Of a stretch of 64,000 nt of DNA, positions 49,889-58,141 are shown one piece after another. The notes below the pieces were generated by a model. That model worked only from the letters and a program-made list of their open reading frames with translations, was not told the DNA's origin and did no database searches. The position numbers and the translations under genes were made by a program. The stretch lies in NCBI RefSeq assembly GCF_028610705.1, contig NZ_JAQQWT010000006.1, forward strand, positions 186,001-250,000, in the 5' to 3' direction. Positions within the stretch are counted from its first letter, which is position 1, and the number at the start of each line of letters is the position of its first letter. The stretch comes from Halalkalibacter alkalisediminis. Lineage in GTDB: Bacteria > Bacillota > Bacilli > Bacillales > Bacillaceae_D.

Positions 49889-51595
49889 TTAATTATTGCT
49901 TACTTTCTCTTGTGATTCCTGTTTCTGCTTTTCTTCTTCCACAAGTACTCTTCGCAAAATTTTACCAACTAGAGTTTTAGGAAGCTCATCACGGAATTCA
50001 TAGAGTCTTGGTACTTTATAAGCCGCTAAATTCTTACGACAGTATTCGTTCAGCTCTTGTTCCGTCATTTTTTTTCCTTCTTTCAAGACAACAAAAGCTT
50101 TGACGGTTTCTCCTCGATACTCATCAGGAACACCAATAATAACTGCTTCTTGAATTGCCTCATGCTCATATAACACTTCTTCAATCTCACGAGGATAAAT
50201 GTTAAATCCACCGGCTATGATCATATCTTTCTTTCGATCAACAATATAAAAATAGCCTTCATCGTCCATATAACCCATATCCCCTGTCATGAACCAATCT
50301 TCGTTAAATACTTTTGTTGTTTCTTCAGGGCGATTCCAATAGCCCTTCATCACTTGAGGACCTCTAATGGCAATTTCTCCTACTTCGCCTATATCTGCAG
50401 GTTCACCTGTTTCTGCTGAGATCACAGTGGCTTCTGTATCTGGCCATGGAATACCGATGCTACCCGTTTTACGTTTACCCCAAATCGGTGTCGATATCGC
50501 AACAGGAGAGGTTTCCGTTAATCCATATCCTTCAACAAGCTTTCCACCTGTAAGTTGCTCAAACTTTTGTTGGACTTCTAAAGGAAGAGGAGCGGCCCCA
50601 CTTAAACAAGCTTTTATCGATGACAGATCGTGATCTTTAATACTAGGGTCATTGATTAGAGCGACATACATCGTTGGCGCTCCCGGAAACAGTGTAATCT
50701 TTTGTTTCTCAATTGTTTTTAATACATCTTTCGTATCAAATTTAGGTAAAATCACCGTTGTATTCCCATTCATAATGGCAAAATTCATACTAACTGTCAT
50801 CCCATACACATGAAAGAACGGCAGAACAGCTAAACCTTTTTCTTGTCCTGGTGTCGTTTTGTATGTCCAATGAATACATTGCAAGGTATTGACCACCAAA
50901 TTTTTGTGGGTGAGCATGACTCCTTTTGCAGGTCCTGTTGTTCCACCTGTGTATTGCAAAAGGGCTAAATCCTCAGCTGGATTCATCTCTACAAGTACTT
51001 CGTTTGGTTTTCCTGCTTTTAAAAATGGTTTGAAGGCAATGGTTTTGTGATTGTATTCGATATCTACTTTTATGCCTGTAGTTTTCTTCTGTACGAAAGG
51101 ATAGAGCAAATTTTTTGGGAATGGTAGATAGTCTTTAATGCTTGTTACAATGACATGTTCTAGATTGGTTTTGGAACGTACTTTTTCAACTCTGGAAAAT
51201 ACGAGATCCAGACAAATAATGACCTTAGCACCTGAATCAATTAATTGATGCTCTAACTCTCTCTCAACATAGAGAGGGTTTGTTTGGACAACAACAGCAC
51301 CGATCATCAATGCCCCATAATAACTAATGACTCCTTGTGGACAGTTCGCAAGCATGATAGCCACACGATCACCCTTTTTCACTCCGAGTGATTGCAACTG
51401 ATTCGCAAATTGCTTGGCTTGTTCATACAATTCTGTGTATGTCATGTCCTTCCCTAGAAAATGAAGAGCTGTGTTATTGGCATATTTACTAGCTGATAGC
51501 TTTAAGTAATCATGCAGGCACCCCTCATCGTAATCAATGGAATGTGGAACTTCCTCGGGATAACTGTCTAGCCAGATCTTTTCAACCGTTGTCAT
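49889..51595 (-). CDS. Long-chain fatty acid-CoA ligase, second copy
   Basis: A 568-residue paralogue of the ligase at 46295, of identical length and with the same motifs (YTGGTTGPAKGV, GYGLTETSP, TGDMGYMDDEGYFYIVDRKKD, LPKTLVGKILRRVL). It starts at an ATG with AGGAGGAG 5 nt upstream. Unlike its neighbour it has a perfect cre site in the promoter and no clear FadR box, so it probably answers to carbon catabolite repression. A five-codon frame overlaps its ribosome site. Confidence 0.92.
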   Translation of the reverse strand: MTTVEKIWLDSYPEEVPHSIDYDEGCLHDYLKLSASKYANNTALHFLGKDMTYTELYEQAKQFANQLQSLGVKKGDRVAIMLANCPQGVISYYGALMIGAVVVQTNPLYVERELEHQLIDSGAKVIICLDLVFSRVEKVRSKTNLEHVIVTSIKDYLPFPKNLLYPFVQKKTTGIKVDIEYNHKTIAFKPFLKAGKPNEVLVEMNPAEDLALLQYTGGTTGPAKGVMLTHKNLVVNTLQCIHWTYKTTPGQEKGLAVLPFFHVYGMTVSMNFAIMNGNTTVILPKFDTKDVLKTIEKQKITLFPGAPTMYVALINDPSIKDHDLSSIKACLSGAAPLPLEVQQKFEQLTGGKLVEGYGLTETSPVAISTPIWGKRKTGSIGIPWPDTEATVISAETGEPADIGEVGEIAIRGPQVMKGYWNRPEETTKVFNEDWFMTGDMGYMDDEGYFYIVDRKKDMIIAGGFNIYPREIEEVLYEHEAIQEAVIIGVPDEYRGETVKAFVVLKEGKKMTEQELNEYCRKNLAAYKVPRLYEFRDELPKTLVGKILRRVLVEEEKQKQESQEKVSNN

Positions 51596-51658
51596 GACTA
51601 TCTCCTCCTTACCATTTTGTTCTTACTCCTTTCTCATAAATCAATCTCCTCTTACACC

Positions 51659-51687
51659 ATTGTATTGTAATCGCTTACATATTTGAA
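51659..51687 (-). promoter_or_regulatory. Promoter of the second lcfA gene
   Basis: TTCAAA, 17-nt spacer, TACAAT on the minus strand; the spacer is filled by a cre site. Confidence 0.6.
51666..51679. promoter_or_regulatory. CcpA-binding cre site
   Basis: TGTAATCGCTTACA matches the cre consensus TGWAANCGNTNWCA at every position and lies between the -35 and -10 boxes, the position expected for repression by CcpA with HPr-Ser46-P. Confidence 0.85.
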
Positions 51688-51784
51688 TCATTTTTTGACT
51701 TTTTTCAGAACTTTTTTTCAAATGAGTAGACAACTGCCTATCCAAATGACTTTTCTAGTACCATCGAAACCCTATAATAACAGT

Positions 51785-51826
51785 AAAAAAGCTGTTTTAG
51801 GATTCCCCTAAAGCAGCTTTTTTTCT
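51785..51826. terminator. Bidirectional terminator downstream of yshE
   Basis: Hairpin AAAGCTG.TTTAGG/CCTAAA.CAGCTTT with one mismatch and long A and T runs on each side. It ends the mutS2-yshE transcript after the small 28-codon frame. Confidence 0.88.
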
Positions 51827-51829
51827 TTT

Positions 51830-51916
51830 TTACGGTGCATAAAAAATCATAAAAATAATTCCTGCCAATATAAATGCTCCGCATGCTACATATAAAATCT
51901 TCATTAACCGTTCCAT
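51830..51916 (-). CDS. Candidate 28-residue single-helix membrane peptide
   Basis: A short frame MERLMKILYVACGAFILAGI continuing IFMIFYAP: two basic residues, then one clean hydrophobic helix. It starts 19 bp after the yshE stop, with AAGGAG directly after that stop (12-nt spacing, longer than ideal), and stops just before the terminator. Position and composition suggest a genuine small membrane protein co-transcribed with yshE, but it is not confirmed. Confidence 0.5.
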   Translation of the reverse strand: MERLMKILYVACGAFILAGIIFMIFYAP

Positions 51917-51934
51917 TAGCGAAATCGACTCCTT

Positions 51935-52348
51935 CTACCTTGCAATAATGCTCGCCCCGATGACATAGGATAAACCAACAGAAATGATCAGCGCGATGAA
52001 TCCGACAGCCCGATTATCTCGTTCAATTTCTTCATCTACTTTAAAATTGGGTGTTAAAAACTCAAACATAAAATAACTAAAAAGTAACAAGAAGAAACCA
52101 AGCACTCCCCATCCAAGCATCATGAGGAGAGAATCAGAGTACTCAATGGAGTGTCTGAAAATATTGGCTACACCAAAGATCTTTCCACCAGTTGCAAGTG
52201 CTACAGCTATATTGCCTTTTTTAATCTCTTGCCAGTTCTTGTATCTTGTCACTAGCTCAAAGATCGCCAAGAATAAAATAATAGCTAGGAGAGAGACGCT
52301 GTAGTAAGCGGTTGTACGAACCCATTCATATTCAAAAAGTGCTTCCAT
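51935..52348 (-). CDS. yshE: YshE, DUF350 membrane protein
   Basis: A 137-residue protein with four predicted membrane helices (for example VSLLAIILFLAIFELV, LLMMLGWGVLGFFLLLFSYFMF and AVGFIALIISVGLSYVIGASI). The GGKIFGVANIFRHSIEYSD segment fits the DUF350 family. It is 14 bp downstream of mutS2, as in B. subtilis. Function unknown. Confidence 0.82.
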   Translation of the reverse strand: MEALFEYEWVRTTAYYSVSLLAIILFLAIFELVTRYKNWQEIKKGNIAVALATGGKIFGVANIFRHSIEYSDSLLMMLGWGVLGFFLLLFSYFMFEFLTPNFKVDEEIERDNRAVGFIALIISVGLSYVIGASIIAR

Positions 52349-52362
52349 TCATCTCGCCTCTC

Positions 52363-54723
52363 TTATTTTAGTTCGACAACGGTGTTCCCAAGCCCACCTT
52401 CATTCATGCCACCATCTCGTTCATTTTTCACGTGTGGATGCTTTTTTAGTAACTGCTTAACTCCTTTTCGAAGGGCTCCGCTCCCTTTTCCGTGAATAAT
52501 AGAAACTTGATGATATCCAGCAAGCAGCGCGTCATCAATGTATTTTTCTACCATCAGCATCGCGTCTTCAAATCTCTGCCCACGTAGGTCAAGCTCTGAC
52601 TTAACATGATGATCATTGCCGCGTACCATTGCAAGAGGCTTGGATTCAACTTGTTTTGGACGATCTAAAAGTTGCAAGTCATCTCTTTTCACTTTCATTT
52701 TCATAATTCCCATTTGAACGTGAAACTCATCTTCACTTATTTTCTCTGCAATAAATCCTTTTTGTCCAAAACTTAAGACTTTTACTTCATCCCCATTTTG
52801 AATGTTTTGCTTGGCTTTAGCAGCTTCCTTCTTTATTTTCTTCTGCTTGGAAGTAAGTTTAGGTGCAGCTTGCTCGAGATGTTTTTTGGCATCAATGATT
52901 TGATGTTCTTTGACCGAGAGACCTTGTTTTTGCATCTCACGTAGCTCACCAATAATTAATTCAGCTTCATCCTTCGCTTCTTGAACGGCTTTTTCTGCTT
53001 TCTCTTCTGCCTCTTTAAAAATTCGTTCCTTTTCTTCCTCAAGTGCTTGCAATTGCGTTTCTAGGTCTGCTCGAAGTTTTTCTGCTTCTTTTCGTAATGC
53101 ATTCGCTTCTTCCCAATCGGATTCAGCCGATTTTTGGCTTGTTTCAAGCGACTCAATCATTAGCTCAATTTGATTGGTTTCACTGTCTATTTGTTCTTTC
53201 GCCTTTTCAATTACACGCTCGTTTAGACCGAGTCTTCTAGAAATTGCAAAAGCATTGCTTCGACCCGGAACACCAATTAGCAAGCGATAAGTAGGGCGCA
53301 ATGTTTCGACATTGAATTCCACACTTGCATTCATCGCTCCTTCACGATTATAGGCATAGCCTTTTAGCTCACTATAGTGAGTGGTTGCCACTACGCAGGC
53401 ACCACGATTGTACACATCATCTAAAATCGAAATCGCTAAAGCGGCACCCTCTGTAGGATCGGTACCTGCTCCAAGTTCATCAAAAAGAACTAAGCTTTGA
53501 AAGTCAACTTTATCTAAAATATCGACGATGTTCGTCATATGAGAAGAAAATGTACTTAAACTTTGTTCAATCGATTGTTCATCGCCAATATCAGCAAATA
53601 CTTGCTTAAATACAGCCATTTCCGATTCTTCTTCGACAGGCACATGAAGCCCCGATTGAGCCATCAATGTCAGTAGACCGACCGTCTTTAATGTAACGGT
53701 CTTCCCTCCTGTATTCGGACCGGTAATAATCAGTGACCGGTACGTTCCACCTAGTTCGACGTCAATTGGTACGACTTCATCATCCGCTAATAAAGGGTGA
53801 CGTGCCTTCTTCAGAAAAAGAAAACCGTCCTCATTGAGCTTCGGCTCTGAGGCTTTGATTTGCTTGGCATACCGCGCTTTAGCAAAAATGAAATCAAGTA
53901 CAGCAAGTGTCGTTAAGTTATGCAACAATTCATCAGCAATTTCAGCGACTTGCGCAGATAACTCGGTTAAAATTCGTTCAATTTCTCTTTTTTCCTTTAC
54001 TTTCGCTTCACTCAGTTGATTATTTAACACGACAATCGCTTGTGGTTCGATAAACAAGGTCGCTCCAGATGCAGATTGATCATGAACAATCCCCCCAAAG
54101 GAACTGCGATATTCTTGTTTGACAGGAATAACAAATCGATCATTTCGAATCGTGACAATCGCATCTGATAGCATTTTTTGCGAGCTAGAGGAGCGTGTAA
54201 TGCTCTCTAATTTGGAGCGGACAGAAGATTCATAGCTCCGGACTTGAGCACGAATCGTTCTGAGCTCAGGAGAGGCTGAATCCATTACATGTCCGTTATC
54301 ATCAATACATTGCTTAATTTCTCGCTCAACGTCTGTTAGCGGTTCAATTTCTTCTGAAAGTACATATAGCAATGGCAGCGTAATTTCTTCTTCTTCCACC
54401 ATCGTTACAATAAATTTTTTTAGTCGGCGGCCCCCGTAAATCGTACTTGCCACTTCCATCAACTCATGTGCAGCAAGGGCTCCCCCAATTTTTGCTCGTT
54501 TGGCATGTGGGGCAACATCGGTAATTCCTCCAAGTGGCGCTTGTCCTTTTAATCTTAGAACTTTCGCCCCTTCTGAGGTTTCCTGTTGCCACCTTTGCAC
54601 TTCTTCTTTATCAGTAGATGGCTTTAACTCTGTAACCTTCTGCCTACCTAGAGAAGAGGACACATGCCCCGACAATTGCTTTTTCATTTTTTCAAATTCT
54701 AGTACTCGTAAGACTCGTTCCAT
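52363..54723 (-). CDS. mutS2: Endonuclease MutS2
   Basis: A 786-residue MutS-type ATPase with a C-terminal Smr nuclease domain. Walker [14 protein letters not shown], the signature [19 protein letters not shown], Walker [14 protein letters not shown], a long coiled coil (about 510-630) and Smr motifs [12 protein letters not shown] and [14 protein letters not shown] are present. It has no mismatch-recognition domain. In B. subtilis MutS2 acts in recombination control and collided-ribosome rescue; that is recalled, not shown here. Confidence 0.95.
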   Translation of the reverse strand: MERVLRVLEFEKMKKQLSGHVSSSLGRQKVTELKPSTDKEEVQRWQQETSEGAKVLRLKGQAPLGGITDVAPHAKRAKIGGALAAHELMEVASTIYGGRRLKKFIVTMVEEEEITLPLLYVLSEEIEPLTDVEREIKQCIDDNGHVMDSASPELRTIRAQVRSYESSVRSKLESITRSSSSQKMLSDAIVTIRNDRFVIPVKQEYRSSFGGIVHDQSASGATLFIEPQAIVVLNNQLSEAKVKEKREIERILTELSAQVAEIADELLHNLTTLAVLDFIFAKARYAKQIKASEPKLNEDGFLFLKKARHPLLADDEVVPIDVELGGTYRSLIITGPNTGGKTVTLKTVGLLTLMAQSGLHVPVEEESEMAVFKQVFADIGDEQSIEQSLSTFSSHMTNIVDILDKVDFQSLVLFDELGAGTDPTEGAALAISILDDVYNRGACVVATTHYSELKGYAYNREGAMNASVEFNVETLRPTYRLLIGVPGRSNAFAISRRLGLNERVIEKAKEQIDSETNQIELMIESLETSQKSAESDWEEANALRKEAEKLRADLETQLQALEEEKERIFKEAEEKAEKAVQEAKDEAELIIGELREMQKQGLSVKEHQIIDAKKHLEQAAPKLTSKQKKIKKEAAKAKQNIQNGDEVKVLSFGQKGFIAEKISEDEFHVQMGIMKMKVKRDDLQLLDRPKQVESKPLAMVRGNDHHVKSELDLRGQRFEDAMLMVEKYIDDALLAGYHQVSIIHGKGSGALRKGVKQLLKKHPHVKNERDGGMNEGGLGNTVVELK

Positions 54724-54750
54724 CTTAGTTAGCTCCTTCTCTGCTAATCA

Positions 54751-56457
54751 TCAATCGTGTCGTTTCAAGAATGCTTGTAGCTTTTCTAATGGCCACGTAT
54801 TCATGACTGATTCTGCTTTTAGTAACGCTTTTCTTGCTACGCCTGTCCCGTAAGACATCAGTTCTAACGACTCTTTATTATGAGCATCTGTATTAATTGC
54901 AACCGTCACACCTGCTTCTTCTGCTTTTTTTAACCAGTGTGCTGCTAAATCTAATCGATGTGGGTTAGCATTTAATTCAAGTGCTGTATTTGTTTCTTTC
55001 GCTAATTCTATCAGTAACTCTACGTCGACATCATAGCCCTCCCGACGACCAAGTATTCGACCGGTTGGATGTGCAATTAAATCGACATGCTTATTTTCTA
55101 AGGCTGTTTTTAACCGTTTCATTATCGTAGCACGATCTTGTTGAAAAGAGGAATGGATCGCGGCAATGACAAAATCGACTTCTGCTAAAATTTCATCTTC
55201 ATAATCAAGTGTACCATCAGGTAAAATATCCATCTCAATACCTGTTAAAATCGTAAAATCATCGTATTGTTCATTTAATGCTTTAATACGAACATGCTGA
55301 TCTTTTAATCGTTCAATAGAAAGACCATTAGCGACACGTAAATATTTGGAGTGATCCGTTATCGCAATATATTGATACCCTTTTTGCCTAGCAGCCTCGA
55401 CCATTTCTTCTATCGAATGAGCACCATCACTCCACGTTGTATGCATATGAAGGTCGCTAACAATATCTTCATCTGTCAAATACGTATACGAATGCTCGAC
55501 TTCACCTTGATCCTCTCTCGCCTCTGGAGGGATAAAGTCCAAACCGAAGTGAGCGAAAAACTCTTCCTCTGTGGTGAATGTTTTTACTTCTCCTGTTTCA
55601 AGATACTCGACTCCATACTCACTGATTTTCTCTCCACGTTTTTTAGCTAGCTGCCTCATTTTCACGTTATGGTTTTTAGAACCGGTGAAGTGATGAAGCG
55701 TTGTCGCAAACTCTTCTGGTTTGACAAGTCTAAAATCAACAGAGATCGGAAAATCAATCGTTTCAATTTCAACAGAAACCTTTGTATCTCCGCTAGCGAT
55801 GACCTTTATAATCGAATCTAGTTCGAGTAACTGCTGTTTAACGATTTCTGGCTCAGTTGTAGAAATAATGAAATCAAGGTCCTTAACGGTTTCTCTCATT
55901 CTTCTTAAGCTGCCAGCTTTAGAAAAGCGCTCTACGCCGTTCATTCTAGCTAGTGCCTCTTCTATCGCTTTAGCAAGTGGTAATACGGTCGGTAGCGCTA
56001 ATCGGTCCGGTCTCTCACTTGCCTCTTGAATAGAGAGGAGAATTTTCTCTTCTGTTTTCTTTCCGAAACCAGCCAGCTTTTGAACCTCTTTAGCTTCACA
56101 TGCATGCTTTAGTGTTTCCAGATCAACCACATTTAGTTCTTGATAGAGCTTTCCAATCTTTTTACCACCAAGCCCTTGTAATTTCAATAAACTTAACAAA
56201 CCAGACGGTACCGCCTCCGCCAATTCCTCCATTAAAGAAGAGGTTCCTGTTTGTTTCAGTTCTAAAATAACTTCAGCTGTCCCTTTGCCAATTCCAGTTA
56301 AAGAAGCAGGATTTTCTATTTCATCTAATGTGCGCTCATCTGACTCTAACGCAAGCGCCGCTTTGCGATAAGCTGATATTTTAAAAGGGTTATCACCCTT
56401 AATTTCAAGATACGTTGCTATCAATTCCAGTTGTTTTATGACGTCTTTTTTATTCAT
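54751..56457 (-). CDS. polX: DNA polymerase/3-prime exonuclease PolX
   Basis: A 568-residue family X polymerase fused to a PHP domain. The N-terminus has helix-hairpin-helix repeats (PASLTGIGKGTAEVI, LGGKKIGKLYQELN), the nucleotidyl transferase core GSLRRMRETVKDLDFI carries catalytic aspartates, and the C-terminal PHP exonuclease has DLHMHTTWSDGAHS, ITDHSKYL and NTDAHNKESL. The ATG at 56457 with AAAGGA 9 nt upstream matches the family start MNKKDVIK. Upstream of mutS2. Confidence 0.93.
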   Translation of the reverse strand: MNKKDVIKQLELIATYLEIKGDNPFKISAYRKAALALESDERTLDEIENPASLTGIGKGTAEVILELKQTGTSSLMEELAEAVPSGLLSLLKLQGLGGKKIGKLYQELNVVDLETLKHACEAKEVQKLAGFGKKTEEKILLSIQEASERPDRLALPTVLPLAKAIEEALARMNGVERFSKAGSLRRMRETVKDLDFIISTTEPEIVKQQLLELDSIIKVIASGDTKVSVEIETIDFPISVDFRLVKPEEFATTLHHFTGSKNHNVKMRQLAKKRGEKISEYGVEYLETGEVKTFTTEEEFFAHFGLDFIPPEAREDQGEVEHSYTYLTDEDIVSDLHMHTTWSDGAHSIEEMVEAARQKGYQYIAITDHSKYLRVANGLSIERLKDQHVRIKALNEQYDDFTILTGIEMDILPDGTLDYEDEILAEVDFVIAAIHSSFQQDRATIMKRLKTALENKHVDLIAHPTGRILGRREGYDVDVELLIELAKETNTALELNANPHRLDLAAHWLKKAEEAGVTVAINTDAHNKESLELMSYGTGVARKALLKAESVMNTWPLEKLQAFLKRHD

Positions 56458-56523
56458 CTTCATCGATCCTTTCTTTCTTACTCTCATCATACCGATAGTT
56501 GGTAGACAAAATCAACGAAAGTA

Positions 56524-56560
56524 CTATAAGAAAAGCCGCAAAGCGGACTTTTCTTATAGG
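56524..56560. repeat. Strong hairpin next to element B
   Basis: Inverted repeat CTATAAGAAAAG-CCGC/GCGG-CTTTTCTTATAG with a single bulged base and a 3-nt loop. It can act as a terminator on either strand and abuts the structured element that begins at 56559. Confidence 0.8.
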
Positions 56561-56644
56561 CAATGAGCGGAACCGTTGCCATTGTTTTAAGCATTTTAGG
56601 AGTGATCATCTCCTAAAAGACACGCAACGTGTGAAGCCATTGCC
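56559..56644 (+). repeat. Structured palindromic element, copy B
   Basis: 86 nt. Outer stem GGCAATG/CATTGCC, an 8 x 8 nt internal loop (AGCGGAAC opposite TGTGAAGC), inner stem CGTTGC/GCAACG, and an apical TTTTAGGAG/CTCCTAAAA hairpin. It shares ATGAGCGGAACCGTTG and GTGTGAAGCCATTGC with copies A and C. Intergenic between polX and cvpA. Confidence 0.7.
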
Positions 56645-56696
56645 TCCTTCGAATAATCTTTCACGCTTCTCTGATTCACAACTAAAATTTTTTCTT

Positions 56697-56750
56697 TAAA
56701 AAAAGTCCGATTCAAAACACGTAAGCAGAGGTCACATGCAGAATCAGACT
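56697..56750 (-). terminator. Terminator between elements B and C
   Basis: On the minus strand AGTCTGATTC pairs with GAATCGGACT (one U-G pair) around a long loop and is followed by UUUUUUU. It could end a transcript from zapA-cvpA or a non-coding RNA containing element C. Confidence 0.65.
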
Positions 56751-56848
56751 GTTTTTTTAAATTTATTGGGTTGTATGTGCAATAGTTACTCTTTGGACAT
56801 TGGACATTGAAACAGTATGTTAGATTATCGATACCTTACAAACTGGTC

Positions 56849-56932
56849 ATTGCAATGACTCCACTCACCTAGAGCGCCTTCTGAGAAGTTTCTCAGAAGG
56901 CTAAATCTCACATCGGTGCCGCTCATTTCAAT
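56849..56932 (-). repeat. Structured palindromic element, copy C
   Basis: 84 nt on the minus strand. Outer stem ATTGAAATGA/TCATTGCAAT (one mismatch), CACC/GGTG inner pairing, and an apical 12-bp GCCTTCTGAGAA/TTCTCAGAAGGC hairpin. The 5-prime ATGAGCGGCACCGATG and 3-prime AGTGGAGTCATTGC match copies A and B. It lies between cvpA and the terminator at 56697-56750, opposite in orientation to copy B. Confidence 0.65.
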
Positions 56933-56942
56933 AGTCTGTTCA

Positions 56943-56963
56943 AAAAGGTAAAGCCCTCCTTTT
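56943..56963 (-). terminator. Short hairpin after cvpA
   Basis: AAAAGG/CCTTTT with a 9-nt loop and a U-run, 8 bp after the cvpA stop and about 10 bp before element C. Confidence 0.55.
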
Positions 56964-56970
56964 CGCCAAA

Positions 56971-57510
56971 CTATAGCTGATTACTAATCCACAGTTCTTT
57001 CAACCATTCTGATAGGAAAGGTGTGTGATTCAGCATAAGCTGAACAACAATCGAGCCTTGCATAATCTCTTGAACAACTACAATCGGTAAAAGCGCTGCT
57101 ACAAAAAGAAGCACAAACAAAATAAGATATGCTTCAATGAAACAAAAAATTCCACCAAGTAATTGGTTAACCGATCGTAAAATCGGTAAGTGTGCCAAGA
57201 AATCTAGCATGGAACCAAGTATATGTAGAACAATTTTTGTTCCAAAAAAGAGAATCGCAAAAGAAATCCCAGAGTAGTAAACACTTTCTGCGTTAAACGT
57301 ATTAATAATCATTCCGACTGTACTGTCTGATGAGAATTGCGGATAAGGTACCCATAGTCGGATGTACGTAGCAAGCTCGCCAAAATACGTATAAGCGACA
57401 ACAATTGCCACGACAAAACTAACGAGATGGATAATCTGAAGGATGAAACCTCTTCTTCTACCAATAAAGAAGCTACAAAATAAGATAAATAGAATTAGAA
57501 AGCTAAGCAT
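56971..57510 (-). CDS. cvpA: CvpA-family membrane protein (YshB)
   Basis: A 179-residue protein with four predicted helices of the CvpA/colicin V production family. It starts MLSFLILFILFCSFFIGRRRGF and contains the conserved LLGGIFCFIEAYLILF segment. Function in Bacillus is unclear. It begins 1 bp after the zapA stop, so the two are co-translated; polX follows after the element-rich gap. Confidence 0.82.
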   Translation of the reverse strand: MLSFLILFILFCSFFIGRRRGFILQIIHLVSFVVAIVVAYTYFGELATYIRLWVPYPQFSSDSTVGMIINTFNAESVYYSGISFAILFFGTKIVLHILGSMLDFLAHLPILRSVNQLLGGIFCFIEAYLILFVLLFVAALLPIVVVQEIMQGSIVVQLMLNHTPFLSEWLKELWISNQL

Positions 57511-57511
57511 G

Positions 57512-57787
57512 TTATTCGTCTCCTGTCGTTCTTTGCTGCTTTACTTTTTCGTTCAACATTTCATTTTCCTTTTTCAGTTTTATATAATCATCAACTATGT
57601 TAACAGCTGTTAATACAGCTAAACGTGTAGTATCGAGATAAGGGTTTCTTTTTTTTATTTCTCTCATCTTCTGATCAACTGTTTGAGCCACTTCTTTCAC
57701 GTGTGCGGGAGGCTCTTCACCGACGACTGTATATTGTTGACCATATATCGAAACCGTTATCTTTTGCTTTTCGTTTCGTTTTGACAC
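57512..57787 (-). CDS. zapA: Cell division protein ZapA
   Basis: A 91-residue FtsZ-associated protein. The N-terminal domain has KITVSIYGQQYTVVGEEPPAHVKEVAQTVDQ and the C-terminal half is a coiled coil (IVDDYIKLKKENEMLNEKVKQQ). It promotes Z-ring bundling. Start codon is GTG with GGAGG 7 nt upstream. A promoter lies at 57852-57880. Confidence 0.93.
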   Translation of the reverse strand: MSKRNEKQKITVSIYGQQYTVVGEEPPAHVKEVAQTVDQKMREIKKRNPYLDTTRLAVLTAVNIVDDYIKLKKENEMLNEKVKQQRTTGDE

Positions 57788-58059
57788 GGAAAAGCCTCCT
57801 ATCTACAAGTCATTCCATATGTTGTAATCATCTAATAAAATCCTACATTCTATCATACCATGAAGGTTTATTTATGGAAACATCGGTTTTAGAAGAAATT
57901 TGGAAATTACTGAATCTTATTGAATGATGTAGTCAATTTATGGTCTGGGCTACTTGATTTATTAGTCGTTTTCCTTCCTTTTTTGTAAGATTATGAAATC
58001 ATAAATGTAAATGGTGGTTTTACTTATCTTTCCACCTTCTACTTTCTATGACCAGCATT
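57788..58059. other. Gap between pheT and zapA without rnhC
   Basis: Apart from the zapA promoter no feature is supported. In B. subtilis, as I recall, rnhC (RNase HIII) occupies this position; here no remnant of it can be read. A plus-strand 17-codon frame starting METSVLEEIW (57874) lacks support. Confidence 0.5.
57852..57880 (-). promoter_or_regulatory. Candidate promoter of zapA-cvpA
   Basis: TTTCCA, 17-nt spacer, TATGAT with extended -10 TGG on the minus strand. Confidence 0.5.
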
Positions 58060-58109
58060 AAAAAAAGGCTGCCGGTAAAGGTTCATTATATGACCTTTAC
58101 CGACAACCT
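58060..58109 (-). terminator. pheST terminator
   Basis: A long hairpin: GGTTGTCGGTAAAGGT pairs with ACCTTTACCGGCAGCC (G-U pairs), loop of about 10 nt, then UUUUUUU on the minus strand. Confidence 0.92.
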
Positions 58110-58141
58110 CGTTTACGTTAGGGGGCACTAGGAAGGCAATA

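Noticed and set aside
57874-57927. 17-codon plus-strand frame METSVLEEIW... upstream of zapA
   Set aside because: Overlaps the zapA promoter on the opposite strand; ribosome site weak and no terminator follows.
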